The position numbers were made by a program, and so were the translations under genes. From contig NZ_VZPG01000005.1 in the NCBI RefSeq assembly GCF_008801715.1, positions 239,038 to 303,037 on the forward strand: DNA of 64,000 bases, read 5' to 3'. The notes beneath the pieces were generated by a model. The model did not search any database. It was not told the origin of the DNA and worked only from the letters and a program-made list of their open reading frames with translations. The first letter of the stretch is position 1; every line of letters begins with the position of its first letter. This document shows positions 51,943 to 60,468 of the stretch, piece after piece. Origin of the DNA: Pseudochrobactrum saccharolyticum (lineage in GTDB: Bacteria > Pseudomonadota > Alphaproteobacteria > Rhizobiales > Rhizobiaceae).

Positions 51943-53500
51943 CCTGAAACTGCCTGTATTGTTTGGCCAATATTTCCGCCGCAAGACGACGGCTGACTTT
52001 ACCTGTATCGGTTCGCGGCAATTCATCTGTAACCAGAACAAAAACCGGAACCATATAATCTTCCAGATGCTGACGGCAGAACCGGATAATCTCCTTATCA
52101 GTCAGTTCTGCATCTGCGGTGGTCACCATCGCGGTGATCGCCTGCCCCAGCATTGTATCAGGCACACCGGCTACAACAGCTTCCCGAATAGCGGGATGCG
52201 TGTAAAGCACAGTCTCTACCTCTTTCGGCGGTACTTTTTCTCCGCGCGATTTGATGATGTCATCCTTGCGTCCGACGAAATAATAATATCCGTCTGCATC
52301 CATACGCAGCAGATCACCGGTATGCAGAACCTTTTCCCACGGATTGTGCCCGCTTCTCAGCACCGCAGCACTGGCCTCGGGATTGTTCCAGTAGCCCTGC
52401 ATCACATTCGGCCCGCGTATCACCATTTCACCGGCTTCACCCACAGGCACCGGTCCGCCTTGTTCATCGATCAGATAAACTTCGCTATTCGGCAGTGCGA
52501 TACCCACCGATTCCGGCTTCTCGCTGATCATATGCGGCGGCAACCATGTGCAGCGTTTGCATTCTGTCATGCCATACATGGAATAAATTTCTGCATCCGG
52601 CACAACGCGTTGCAGAAACTCGATATGCGGCACCGGCAATTGTGCGGCAGTGTTGGTAACATAACGCAGATCGGGCAGAAAACCGGATGTCAGATCACGC
52701 ATCTGCATCATAATCGCAGACATTGTCGGTACGATAGGAAATCCGGTTACCTTCTCCGCGCGCATCACATCAAACACCGCCTGCGGAAAGGCAAAGGACT
52801 TTTCCAGCACCAGCGTTGCGCCGAGCTTCACTGTCATCAGCAACTGATACAGCCCGTAATTGAAAGACAGCGGCAATACAGAGAGGATAATATCATCAGC
52901 TGTATTTTTCAGCAGCCCTGTCAGAGAGGTCGCCGCCGCCTCAATATTGCGATGTGTCATCATCACACCTTTGGGGCGCCCCGTTGAGCCGGATGTATAA
53001 ATCAGCATGGCCAGATCAATATCAATGCCAGAGCTGATAATTTCAGCCTGATTTTCCTGCAGCTCAACTGCCGTCTCAAAGAGCAGATGCGGACGCTTGG
53101 AGCGGCTTGGGCCTTTAACGGCAATCAAAGCCGGTATTGCAGCAAAAGCCTCAGCCTCATCAACAACCGGCAATAATTTAGCCTGTGTCAGCAAAGCAGA
53201 GGGCGTGCAGTCGTTCAGAATATATCCGAGCTTATCTGCTTTGGTTGACGGGTTCACCAGTGTGAAAACCGCGCCGGCCTTCAGAATAGCAAAAACCGAT
53301 ACCGCTGCCTGCCAGCAATTATCCATGAAAATGACAACGCGATCCCCGCGCTGTACATTCTGCGCCCGCAGACTATGCGCCAAAGCCTCGGCTTTGGCAT
53401 TAAATTCCGCATAGGAAAGACGTACCTGTCCGGTTACCAGCACAGTCTTGTGGCCGGTATTGTGTGCATGGAATTTAAGATGGTTCTCGATACGCATCAT
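51935..53500 (-). CDS. acyl-AMP ligase / AMP-dependent synthetase (ANL superfamily)
   Basis: A 521-residue adenylate-forming enzyme. Seen: P-loop-type motif LIYTSGSTGRPKGVMMTHRN near residue 165, SMYGMTECKR near 310, HTGDLLRMDADGYYYFVGRKDD near 390, and the C-terminal Lys region LPRTDTGKVSRR near 500. These are the A3, A5, A7/A8 and A10 motifs. Next to an acyl carrier protein gene (18 nt away), it most likely loads an acid onto that carrier. Substrate not predictable by eye. Confidence 0.88.
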   Translation of the reverse strand: MMRIENHLKFHAHNTGHKTVLVTGQVRLSYAEFNAKAEALAHSLRAQNVQRGDRVVIFMDNCWQAAVSVFAILKAGAVFTLVNPSTKADKLGYILNDCTPSALLTQAKLLPVVDEAEAFAAIPALIAVKGPSRSKRPHLLFETAVELQENQAEIISSGIDIDLAMLIYTSGSTGRPKGVMMTHRNIEAAATSLTGLLKNTADDIILSVLPLSFNYGLYQLLMTVKLGATLVLEKSFAFPQAVFDVMRAEKVTGFPIVPTMSAIMMQMRDLTSGFLPDLRYVTNTAAQLPVPHIEFLQRVVPDAEIYSMYGMTECKRCTWLPPHMISEKPESVGIALPNSEVYLIDEQGGPVPVGEAGEMVIRGPNVMQGYWNNPEASAAVLRSGHNPWEKVLHTGDLLRMDADGYYYFVGRKDDIIKSRGEKVPPKEVETVLYTHPAIREAVVAGVPDTMLGQAITAMVTTADAELTDKEIIRFCRQHLEDYMVPVFVLVTDELPRTDTGKVSRRLAAEILAKQYRQFQDE

Positions 53501-53518
53501 CGGACAGATTGCTTGCTA

Positions 53519-53773
53519 TCAGGCAGCTTTGCGGGCAGTTACATAGGCAGTGATTTTGGACAGGCTGTCGAGATTAGCCGGAACAATATCTGCATCCGCC
53601 ATTTTGATCCCGAAGGCCTCATCAATAAAAGCAATCAGTTCCAGCACGCCTGTGGAATCCATCACATCATTATCGATCAGCGATGCATCATCTTCCAGCG
53701 CATAATCCGTGTCGCCGAAAAGAAAATTTTCAATAATGAACGCACGTAAGCGGTCTTTGATTGTATCACTCAT
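53519..53773 (-). CDS. acyl carrier protein
   Basis: An 84-residue carrier protein with the phosphopantetheine site VMDSTGVLEL: Ser40 in DST rather than the DSL of fatty-acid ACPs. It has an acidic helix pattern (IKDRLRAFIIENFLFG, then ALEDDASLIDNDV). DST/DSA variants are frequent in specialised biosynthetic carriers. It lies between asnB and the AMP ligase, with 156 and 18 nt gaps, and should carry the activated intermediate. Confidence 0.88.
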   Translation of the reverse strand: MSDTIKDRLRAFIIENFLFGDTDYALEDDASLIDNDVMDSTGVLELIAFIDEAFGIKMADADIVPANLDSLSKITAYVTARKAA

Positions 53774-53929
53774 GCTCTTATCCTGTTTCGATCATTTCTG
53801 ACACTCCCAGAGCTGCCGCAGCAACAATCTGAGAATACTCTAATGAAGTCCGTAAAATACTATACTTTATTCGCTGTCTTAACACATAACTTTGACAGTA
53901 AAGTCTATAAGATTCTTAAATTTTCCGAA

Positions 53930-55858
53930 CTAGCTCAGTAAAGCTGTAAATTTTTTCAGCCATATTTGTGTAGAAAGCACACCGACATAGGCTGTATTGT
54001 CACGGAAGCCAGTCAGACCTTGTTCTTTATTCTTATTGTATAATTTAGACACGGCTTTAGCGTTAAAATAGCCGCTCTCCTCAATGCGGTTTTCACTCAT
54101 CAGGTCACGGACATATTCCTTCTCACCCTTACCGGTGAAAGAATGACTGTCCGGCGCACGATAAGGCTGTTTCTGCCGCTGTAAAACTTCCGCCGGAACA
54201 CGCTGTTTTGCAACGCGGCGCAGCAGATATTTCTCGGTCAGTCCATGCAGCTTCAGCGACGGATGCAGCCTTGTTGCAAATTCAGACAGACGATAATCCA
54301 GAAACGGAAAGCGCGTTTCCACACCATGCGCCATAGCCATACGATCTCCCTGACTGGAGAGAATATAGGATGGCAGCAGAAAACGACACTCCAGATATTG
54401 TGCCTGATGCAGCTCATGCCAGTGCCCGAACCGCTCCGGCAGTTTGGAAGCCAGCTCCTCACCCGCATCATAATCGCCGAGTTCCCCTTTCAGATCGCCG
54501 GAGAAAAATAATTTGGCGGCACTTGTCGCCTTAAAACGCGGCCGGTGCGAATAAAGCGGATCCGCCAGATCAGTACCGTGAATACCGAAAAACGCAGCCA
54601 GAGTTTCCGGTGTCTGTGCTTTTAAGCCGGGCAAATAAGGATAAAGCTTGCGAAACAATTGCGGCCTGATTTGCGATTGCGGTTGCCGCGCGCAAAAACG
54701 ACGGACTTTTGCCTCGCGGAAAATATCATAGCCGGCAAAGACCTCATCCGCGCCTTCACCGGTCAAGACCGCCTTCATACCGCTTTCCCGCACCAATTGT
54801 GCAAGACGATAAAGCGGTGCCGGTGCGGTGCGTACCAGCGGCACTTCGGCAGCCTGAATAACATCGGGAAAAATAGCGGCAATATCATCTTCCGCAATGG
54901 AGATTGAATGATGATGCGTATGCAATGCCTGCGCCACCATTTTCTGATAGCGGCTTTCGTCATAATCCGCCTGCTCGAAGCCCACGGAAAAACTATGCAA
55001 TTCACCTTTTGTCAAGGGCTGCGCAAAAGCAGCAATCAATGATGAATCCAACCCGCCGGAAAGATATGTGCCGACAGGCACATCTGCCTGAATACGCAGA
55101 TTTGTGGCATCCAGCAGCAAAGCTTCCAGTTCTTCTGCGGCAGCATCCGCATCATGAATGACGGCAGCATCATCCCGATCCGGATAATCCAGCGTCCAGT
55201 AACGCTGCATTTTCATGCCGTTTTCGTCACAGATCATCATATGCGCCGGTTCAAGCTCATAGATATTGCGGAAGGCTGTACGCGGCGCAACCGGTGCCCA
55301 GAGCGTAAAAATCTGATCCAGCGCAACCGGATCAAGCTCCGCCTGTACTGACGGCACGCGCAGCAATGCCTTGATCTCCGAAGCGAAATATAACACCCCG
55401 TCCGTTTGGGTATAGAAAAGCGGACGCACACCCAGCCGGTCGCGGGCAATGAACATGCGCTTTAACTGCACATCCCATAAAGCAAAGGCAAAATCACCGT
55501 TCATAAAGCGCAGGCAATCCGTGCCATAACGGGCATAAAGATGCAGGATCACTTCCGTATCGCTATGGGTGCGAAACTGTGCGCCCTGTGCTTCCAGATC
55601 ACGGCGCAGTTCTGCATGATTAAAGATCTGACCGTTGAAGACCAGCACGTAGCGCTGATCGGCCATTGTCATCGGTTGCTGGCCGTCGCTGATCCCGACA
55701 ATGGACAAACGCTTATGCGCCAGACCTGCCCCATTCAGAACAACAGCGCCCTGCTCGTCTGGGCCGCGATGAGCAACGGCATCTGCCATGCGGCGCAGTA
55801 AAATCTCCGGCGCCTGATCTGTTTTTATCTGCCCGACATAGCCTGCTAATCCGCACAC
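53930..55858 (-). CDS. asnB: glutamine-hydrolysing asparagine synthase-like amidotransferase
   Basis: The 642-residue protein starts MCGLAGYVG with the N-terminal nucleophile Cys2 after Met removal. The glutaminase domain shows HRGPDEQG near residue 34 and FNGQIFNHAELR near 74. The synthetase domain has the P-loop YLSGGLDSSLIAAFA near 265 and LTGEGADEVFAGYD near 365. True AsnB and amidotransferases of biosynthetic clusters share these. First gene of an operon with ACP, AMP ligase and a NadE-like protein, so a role in amide formation on a carrier-bound product is likely. Similar AsnB/ACP/AMP-ligase sets occur in exosortase A systems, but no exosortase is here. Confidence 0.87.
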   Translation of the reverse strand: MCGLAGYVGQIKTDQAPEILLRRMADAVAHRGPDEQGAVVLNGAGLAHKRLSIVGISDGQQPMTMADQRYVLVFNGQIFNHAELRRDLEAQGAQFRTHSDTEVILHLYARYGTDCLRFMNGDFAFALWDVQLKRMFIARDRLGVRPLFYTQTDGVLYFASEIKALLRVPSVQAELDPVALDQIFTLWAPVAPRTAFRNIYELEPAHMMICDENGMKMQRYWTLDYPDRDDAAVIHDADAAAEELEALLLDATNLRIQADVPVGTYLSGGLDSSLIAAFAQPLTKGELHSFSVGFEQADYDESRYQKMVAQALHTHHHSISIAEDDIAAIFPDVIQAAEVPLVRTAPAPLYRLAQLVRESGMKAVLTGEGADEVFAGYDIFREAKVRRFCARQPQSQIRPQLFRKLYPYLPGLKAQTPETLAAFFGIHGTDLADPLYSHRPRFKATSAAKLFFSGDLKGELGDYDAGEELASKLPERFGHWHELHQAQYLECRFLLPSYILSSQGDRMAMAHGVETRFPFLDYRLSEFATRLHPSLKLHGLTEKYLLRRVAKQRVPAEVLQRQKQPYRAPDSHSFTGKGEKEYVRDLMSENRIEESGYFNAKAVSKLYNKNKEQGLTGFRDNTAYVGVLSTQIWLKKFTALLS

Positions 55859-56354
55859 GATAACGCTCCCGCTGACATAGGCGGCAATAGCAACCGGAAA
55901 AATCCGGACTTGCCAGCAAAAGCCCGCCTCACATAATCTTGTATCGCAGAGTCTGCCTTGTGACCAAACAACATTTTCACGAACAGGGCAGCACGATAAG
56001 AAATGTCAGTTTAATATTAACAAACAGCATTTTGCACGCTCATAGGTGAGAAGCACATGCAACGACTCTGCTTTCACAGATCTGTTATGCCTGTCCCTGC
56101 ACCACAAAGCTCATTCAAAATTTTTATGCCGGACAACAATTAAAATCGCTGTTTCCGTTCACAATTACGAGGAACAAACAGCTATCTGACTGCTTTTAAC
56201 TTCAAATCCCGATGAATTTGCTCTACAAGAACGCACGAAATCATTGCAAAAAATTCCATGTCTTTGCGTAATAAAGCGTCGGGCACGGACAGCGGATCAT
56301 CGGATATTGTCGCTTATAACAATACACCTGACCGCTTTTGGTAAGGATATACAG
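55859..56354. other. intergenic region between asnB and the sulfonate/nitrate-type ABC operon
   Basis: About 500 bp separating divergent transcription units. It must carry the asnB promoter (leftward) and the ABC promoter (rightward). A 7-bp inverted repeat GCTGTTT/AAACAGC (56148-56154, 56176-56182) is present but weak. No gene or clear promoter motif seen. Confidence 0.5.
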
Positions 56355-57404
56355 ATGCAGAAATTCCAGCTCTCCCGCCGTCAGACTCTCGCAGGGCTCA
56401 GCGCAGCCGGTGCCATGACTGTGCTGGGTGCTCCTTTTTCTTTAAGTGCCAGAGCGGAAAACACACAGGTTAAAGCCGTGCTCGGTATTATCCGCCTTGC
56501 CAGTCAGGCACCAAGCTTCATCGCGCAGGAACGCGGCTATTTCAAAGCCGAAAACCTCGATATGGAATTCAAATATTTTGAAGCCGCACAGCCAATGGCC
56601 GTAGCCATTGCCGGTGGTGATGTCGATTACGGTGTGACAGCCATGAGCGGCGGTCTGATCAATCTCGCCGAGAAACATGCGGTAAAAGTCATCGGCGGTT
56701 CTCTGCAGGAAGAAAAAGGCCTCGCTGGCCAGATCATTCTTGCTTCAAACAAAGCCTATGAAGCCGGCCTCACCGAGCCTAAGCATCTGGCAGGCAAGAG
56801 CTTCGGCATTACTACCGCCGGTTCGTCCTTCCATTTCATGGCTTACAAAATTGCCAAGGCTAACAATATTCCGCTGTCTGAAATCACCCTGCGCCCGTTG
56901 CAGAAGGTCGGCGCTGTTGTCGGCGCTCTGACTTCCGGCCAGATTGATGCATGGGCTATTCAGCCAAGTATTGCCAAGAAGATGATTGCGGAAGGTGCGG
57001 CCAAGCAGATCGGTCTGGTCTCTGATGTTGCGCCGGATTATCAGGTGACAACTGTTTTCACTTCCACCAAAAATGCTGCGGAAGAACGCGCGAAAACCGA
57101 AGCATTCATCCGCGCTTATTCCAAAGCCATTGATGATTATAATGCGGCTCTGGTCGACAAAACCGCTTCTGCGGAAGAAGTCGATGCGATTGCCATGATC
57201 GCCCATAAATATGTGGAAATGGATTTGCCGTTTGAACAGGCAAAAACCAATCTGGTCAATGGCGCAATGCGTATCAACAAAGGTCTTGCCCTGTCTCTTG
57301 CCTCTGTCACTGAACAGCTCAACTGGTTCAAAGACGAGAAGATGGTAAAAGACACCATCACCCCTGAAATGCTGTTTGACACCAGCTACGTCAAAACCAT
57401 CTGA
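56355..57404 (+). CDS. ABC transporter substrate-binding protein (nitrate/sulfonate/taurine/thiamine-precursor type)
   Basis: I start at ATG 56355, with AAGGATAT upstream; the longer frame is not supported. The 349-residue product has a twin-arginine-like signal (SRRQTLAGLSAAGAMTVL) ending near SARA (residue 33). The mature part is SsuA/TauA/ThiY-like: ASQAPSFIAQERGYFKAENLD near 55 and GGDVDYGVTAMSGG near 90. It leads a three-gene import operon with ATPase and permease. The ligand could be a sulfonate; sulfur genes follow nearby, but this is only positional. Confidence 0.87.
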   Translation: MQKFQLSRRQTLAGLSAAGAMTVLGAPFSLSARAENTQVKAVLGIIRLASQAPSFIAQERGYFKAENLDMEFKYFEAAQPMAVAIAGGDVDYGVTAMSGGLINLAEKHAVKVIGGSLQEEKGLAGQIILASNKAYEAGLTEPKHLAGKSFGITTAGSSFHFMAYKIAKANNIPLSEITLRPLQKVGAVVGALTSGQIDAWAIQPSIAKKMIAEGAAKQIGLVSDVAPDYQVTTVFTSTKNAAEERAKTEAFIRAYSKAIDDYNAALVDKTASAEEVDAIAMIAHKYVEMDLPFEQAKTNLVNGAMRINKGLALSLASVTEQLNWFKDEKMVKDTITPEMLFDTSYVKTI

Positions 57405-57508
57405 TTTTCTATTCTGAGCCGGTTCTTTTGTTCAACCGGCTCCCCTCCGCGAAATATCAGGGCCCGCAAATCTCTTATGCCGCCCTGACAAGAAGAAGTA
57501 AAAACTGC

Positions 57509-58273
57509 ATGGATTTGCTGTTAAAAAATGTAGGCCACCATTACGGCAAGGTCGAAGTTTTGCGTGATATCACGCTTGAAATCAATCAGGGGCAGATCGT
57601 CTGTCTGATCGGCCCTTCCGGTTGCGGCAAATCCACTTTGCTCCGTTTTATCGGCGGTCTTGAACAGCCGACATCCGGTCAGGTTCTGCAAGTCGGGGAA
57701 CCTTCGCCGTCCTCTCTCAATCCGCTGACCTATGTTTTCCAGCATTTTGCATTGCTGCCTTGGCGCACTGTTGCCGGTAATATCCGGCTGGTACTGGAAG
57801 ATCACAAATTATCCGCCAAAGAGATGGATGCAATCATCAGTGATGTGCTGGCCCGCACCCGTCTCTCGGATTTTGCCGATGCCTATCCCAAACAGCTCTC
57901 CGGCGGCATGAAACAGCGCGTTGCTATTGCCCGCGCGCTGGCTGTGCGCCCTGATGTCATGCTGATGGATGAGCCGCTCTCAGCGCTCGACAGCCAGACA
58001 CGGGAACTGCTGATGGACGATCTGGTATCGCTCTGGACGCGCCAGCCTTTCACCGCTGTCTATGTTACCCATAATCTGGCTGAAGCCGTGCGCCTCGGCC
58101 ATAAAATTGTGGTGCTGTCCCGCCGTCCGGGGCGGATCAATCAGGTAGTGACAATCGACACGCCTCTCGATCAGCGCCATCTCGCAGACCCTGTACTGGA
58201 TGCCAAGCAGCAGGAACTATGGGCGCTTATGCGCGATGAAGCGATGGCTGCGGATCAGGAGCTGCTGAAATGA
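57509..58273 (+). CDS. ABC transporter ATP-binding protein (SsuB/TauB/NrtD-type)
   Basis: I start at ATG 57509 (MDLLLKNVGHHYG), which fits the family N-terminus; the upstream extension to 57428 is not supported. The 254-residue ATPase has Walker A GPSGCGKST near residue 36, signature LSGGMKQRV near 131, Walker B MLMDEPLSALDSQ and VTHNLAEAV. The LSGGMKQR form is typical of nitrate/sulfonate/taurine transporters. Its stop overlaps the permease start (ATGA). Confidence 0.91.
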   Translation: MDLLLKNVGHHYGKVEVLRDITLEINQGQIVCLIGPSGCGKSTLLRFIGGLEQPTSGQVLQVGEPSPSSLNPLTYVFQHFALLPWRTVAGNIRLVLEDHKLSAKEMDAIISDVLARTRLSDFADAYPKQLSGGMKQRVAIARALAVRPDVMLMDEPLSALDSQTRELLMDDLVSLWTRQPFTAVYVTHNLAEAVRLGHKIVVLSRRPGRINQVVTIDTPLDQRHLADPVLDAKQQELWALMRDEAMAADQELLK

Positions 58274-59082
58274 CAAAACCATCAGATAACCAGACAATCA
58301 TCACCCGTCCTGTACCCTTTCGCGGCGGTGGTTTTGCACCGGTAAAAGTACGTTTCATAGCGCCTTTGCTGTTTATTGCCCTGATTGCACTGGCTGAAAT
58401 CGGCACCCGCACAGGTTTTATTTCTAATCTGACCTTGCCGCGCCCTTCTGCGGTGCTGGGCACCTTCTATCAGCTCTATGATACCGGCCTGCTGTGGCAA
58501 CATTTGTTGCCGTCATTGCAACGACTGATTGTCGGCGCATTGATGGGGATTTTCGCCGGTGTGCTGCTTGGCACAATGATCGGACTGTTCTCCTATGTCC
58601 GTGCCGGTCTGGTACCGCTTGTCGCCGCTATTTTCCCGATCCCTAAAATTGCATTGCTGCCGCTGTTTGTGATCTGGTTCGGCATTGATGAAATGTCAAA
58701 ATATGCGCTGATTGCATTCGGTACTTTCACTCCGACCGTCGTGGCAACCTATGGTGCAGTTGATAATGTGGATCGCAGCCTGATCCGCATGGGGCAAAGT
58801 TTTAATCTGCGCTGGTGGTCAATCATCCGCAAGATCGTGTTGCCCGGTGCCCTGCCCGGCATTCTGTCAGGCTTACGTGTTTCCATCGCCATCGCCATTA
58901 TTCTGCTGGTTGCTGCCGAAATGCTCGGTGCGCAATATGGCGTCGGCGCCTATATTCTGGAAGCCGGTTCGCTCTATGATCTGGAGCGCTTGTTTGCCGG
59001 TGTTACTGTCCTCTCCGTCATGGGGCTGATTACCAGCTGGATGATCGGCAGGGTTGAACATTATTTCCTCAGCTGGCGCTGA
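58270..59082 (+). CDS. ABC transporter permease (SsuC/TauC-type)
   Basis: A 270-residue inner-membrane protein with six hydrophobic segments. IPKIALLPLFVIWFGIDEMS near residue 118 and the cytoplasmic loop GQSFNLRWWSIIRKIVLPGA near 178 are typical of sulfonate/nitrate/taurine permeases. It ends the operon and is followed by a terminator at 59098. Confidence 0.91.
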   Translation: MTKPSDNQTIITRPVPFRGGGFAPVKVRFIAPLLFIALIALAEIGTRTGFISNLTLPRPSAVLGTFYQLYDTGLLWQHLLPSLQRLIVGALMGIFAGVLLGTMIGLFSYVRAGLVPLVAAIFPIPKIALLPLFVIWFGIDEMSKYALIAFGTFTPTVVATYGAVDNVDRSLIRMGQSFNLRWWSIIRKIVLPGALPGILSGLRVSIAIAIILLVAAEMLGAQYGVGAYILEAGSLYDLERLFAGVTVLSVMGLITSWMIGRVEHYFLSWR

Positions 59083-59097
59083 TCCGGCATAACAACA

Positions 59098-59133
59098 AAA
59101 AGGCGCGGACAATAAAACCTGTCCGCGTCTTTT
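59098..59133 (+). terminator. terminator of the ABC operon
   Basis: AAAAGGCGCGGACA (59098-59111) pairs with TGTCCGCGTCTTTT (59120-59133) with one G-T pair, around an 8-nt loop and followed by more Ts. It begins about 15 nt after the permease stop. Confidence 0.88.
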
Positions 59134-59152
59134 TTGTATCTTGCTGAAGGAC

Positions 59153-59404
59153 TTATCCCTCAATCCAGCTTGCGCTGTTATCCGGTGACTGACAACCATA
59201 AGGCGGCAAAGTTTTCGTGCCGAAATTCTTTTTCAGCTGCATGCAACCCCAATGGCGGATCGGTGCAGGCATATAGGATTGCAGATCAATCCCAACCTCA
59301 TCAAACGGATCTGTAGTATTGGTCACATAACTATACCAACGCTGTCCGGCAACAGCGATTGCAGCAATCACAACAATCAGAATAATTCGCAGCAGCTTAT
59401 TCAC
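59153..59404 (-). CDS. small membrane-anchored hypothetical protein
   Basis: An 83-residue protein with one N-terminal hydrophobic segment (LLRIILIVVIAAIAVAG, residues 4-20) and a short periplasmic tail with two Cys (HWGCMQLKKNFG, PPYGCQS), which could form a disulfide. It lacks a lipobox, so an uncleaved anchor is likely. I do not recognise the family. It lies on its own between the ABC terminator and the tsdA terminator, on the same strand as tsdA, and may be expressed alone. Confidence 0.6.
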   Translation of the reverse strand: MNKLLRIILIVVIAAIAVAGQRWYSYVTNTTDPFDEVGIDLQSYMPAPIRHWGCMQLKKNFGTKTLPPYGCQSPDNSASWIEG

Positions 59405-59496
59405 GGGACCTCAAAATTTTATATTTTCCGCATAACAAAGCAGCGGTTCAGAATGAGAAATCTGTTTGTCACCTAAATATCCAGCAAGCAAGAACA

Positions 59497-59530
59497 AAAA
59501 ACCGGCAGCAATTTCTTGCTGCCGGTTTTT
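59497..59530 (-). terminator. terminator after tsdA
   Basis: AAAAACCGGCAGCAA (59497-59511) pairs perfectly with TTGCTGCCGGTTTTT (59516-59530) around TTTC. It starts 20 nt after the tsdA stop on the minus strand and has a T-run there. Confidence 0.9.
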
Positions 59531-59550
59531 CCATCACGCACCACACGCGA

Positions 59551-60468
59551 TTAATAGCGGGCATCTTTCGGCTTTTTGCCATTCGGCCAGTCATTGACCT
59601 TACCGGCAAAATCCGGACGCGGCATATGTGTGAAATATTCAGACACATCAACCGCTTCCTGATCGGTCAGCACGCCACCCTGCCCGAGCATACCGTCCTG
59701 ATGGACGCTGACCGGCATATTATATTTGACAAATGCCGCTGCCTTATAGGTACGCGCCATACCCGCACCAATGTTAAAGCTGTCATCACCCCAAAGCGGC
59801 GGGAAGACATAATCACCGAACTGATCTTTTTTGCCTTCACCGTCATTGCCATGACAAACGGCGCATTGGGTTGCATAGATCGCCTTGCCTTTGACAGGAT
59901 CAGGCACCAGTGACTCATCAATTTTTCCGGCACCGGACACTTTCACCATATGCTCTTTCGGCAAGCCCTGACCGAGCCATTTCATATAGGCAATCATAGC
60001 GCCCATTTCCTCGGACTTCGGATCAAGCGGCTTACCATTCATCGAACGCTGGAAGCAGCCATTGATACGCATCACCAGATTAACTTCCTTACCCGCACGC
60101 GGCATCACCCGCGGATAAAAATTATAGGAGTTAATATAAGGCGCGCCTTTATCCAGCTTACCCTGTGCCAGATGGCAGGAGTTACAATTCAGTCCCGCAC
60201 CGACATTTTCCGGCAGTAAACGGGCTGTTTCATTGAGCAGGCGCTTGCCATACATAATGGCTTCCGCATCCGGTTCTTTGGCAATCAGATCATCGCTCGG
60301 GATCGTATATTTGCCAACGACTTTGCCTTCTGCATCCACCACATCATAGGTCGGCAGCGGCGGTGCATCAACACGCGACGGCTTCACCAGAAATGTCCAG
60401 CCTGCGCCTGCAGCTGCGATTGTTACGACAAGGGCTGCAGCTGTACCGATCCAGAATTGCTTACTCAT
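59551..60468 (-). CDS. tsdA: thiosulfate dehydrogenase/tetrathionate reductase-type diheme cytochrome c
   Basis: The 305-residue protein has an N-terminal anchor or signal (FWIGTAAALVVTIAAAGAGW), two heme sites CNSCH (95-99) and CAVCH (202-206), and Cys138 in the RINGCFQRSMNG segment. That Cys is the unusual axial heme ligand known from TsdA, so this assignment is strong. The enzyme joins two thiosulfate to tetrathionate or runs in reverse, in the periplasm. Its ATG overlaps the stop of the upstream three-heme cytochrome gene (TAATG), which is the probable electron partner. Confidence 0.9.
   Translation of the reverse strand: MSKQFWIGTAAALVVTIAAAGAGWTFLVKPSRVDAPPLPTYDVVDAEGKVVGKYTIPSDDLIAKEPDAEAIMYGKRLLNETARLLPENVGAGLNCNSCHLAQGKLDKGAPYINSYNFYPRVMPRAGKEVNLVMRINGCFQRSMNGKPLDPKSEEMGAMIAYMKWLGQGLPKEHMVKVSGAGKIDESLVPDPVKGKAIYATQCAVCHGNDGEGKKDQFGDYVFPPLWGDDSFNIGAGMARTYKAAAFVKYNMPVSVHQDGMLGQGGVLTDQEAVDVSEYFTHMPRPDFAGKVNDWPNGKKPKDARY

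Noticed and set aside
51959..52987. 342-codon open frame on the plus strand
   Set aside because: Antisense to the AMP-ligase gene, which has all ANL motifs; the frame is rich in His, Arg, Gln and Cys and shows no domain.
49795..55858. Exosortase A / PEP-CTERM system
   Set aside because: The AsnB/ACP/AMP-ligase trio resembles genes of such systems, but no exosortase, PEP-CTERM protein or polysaccharide genes are present.
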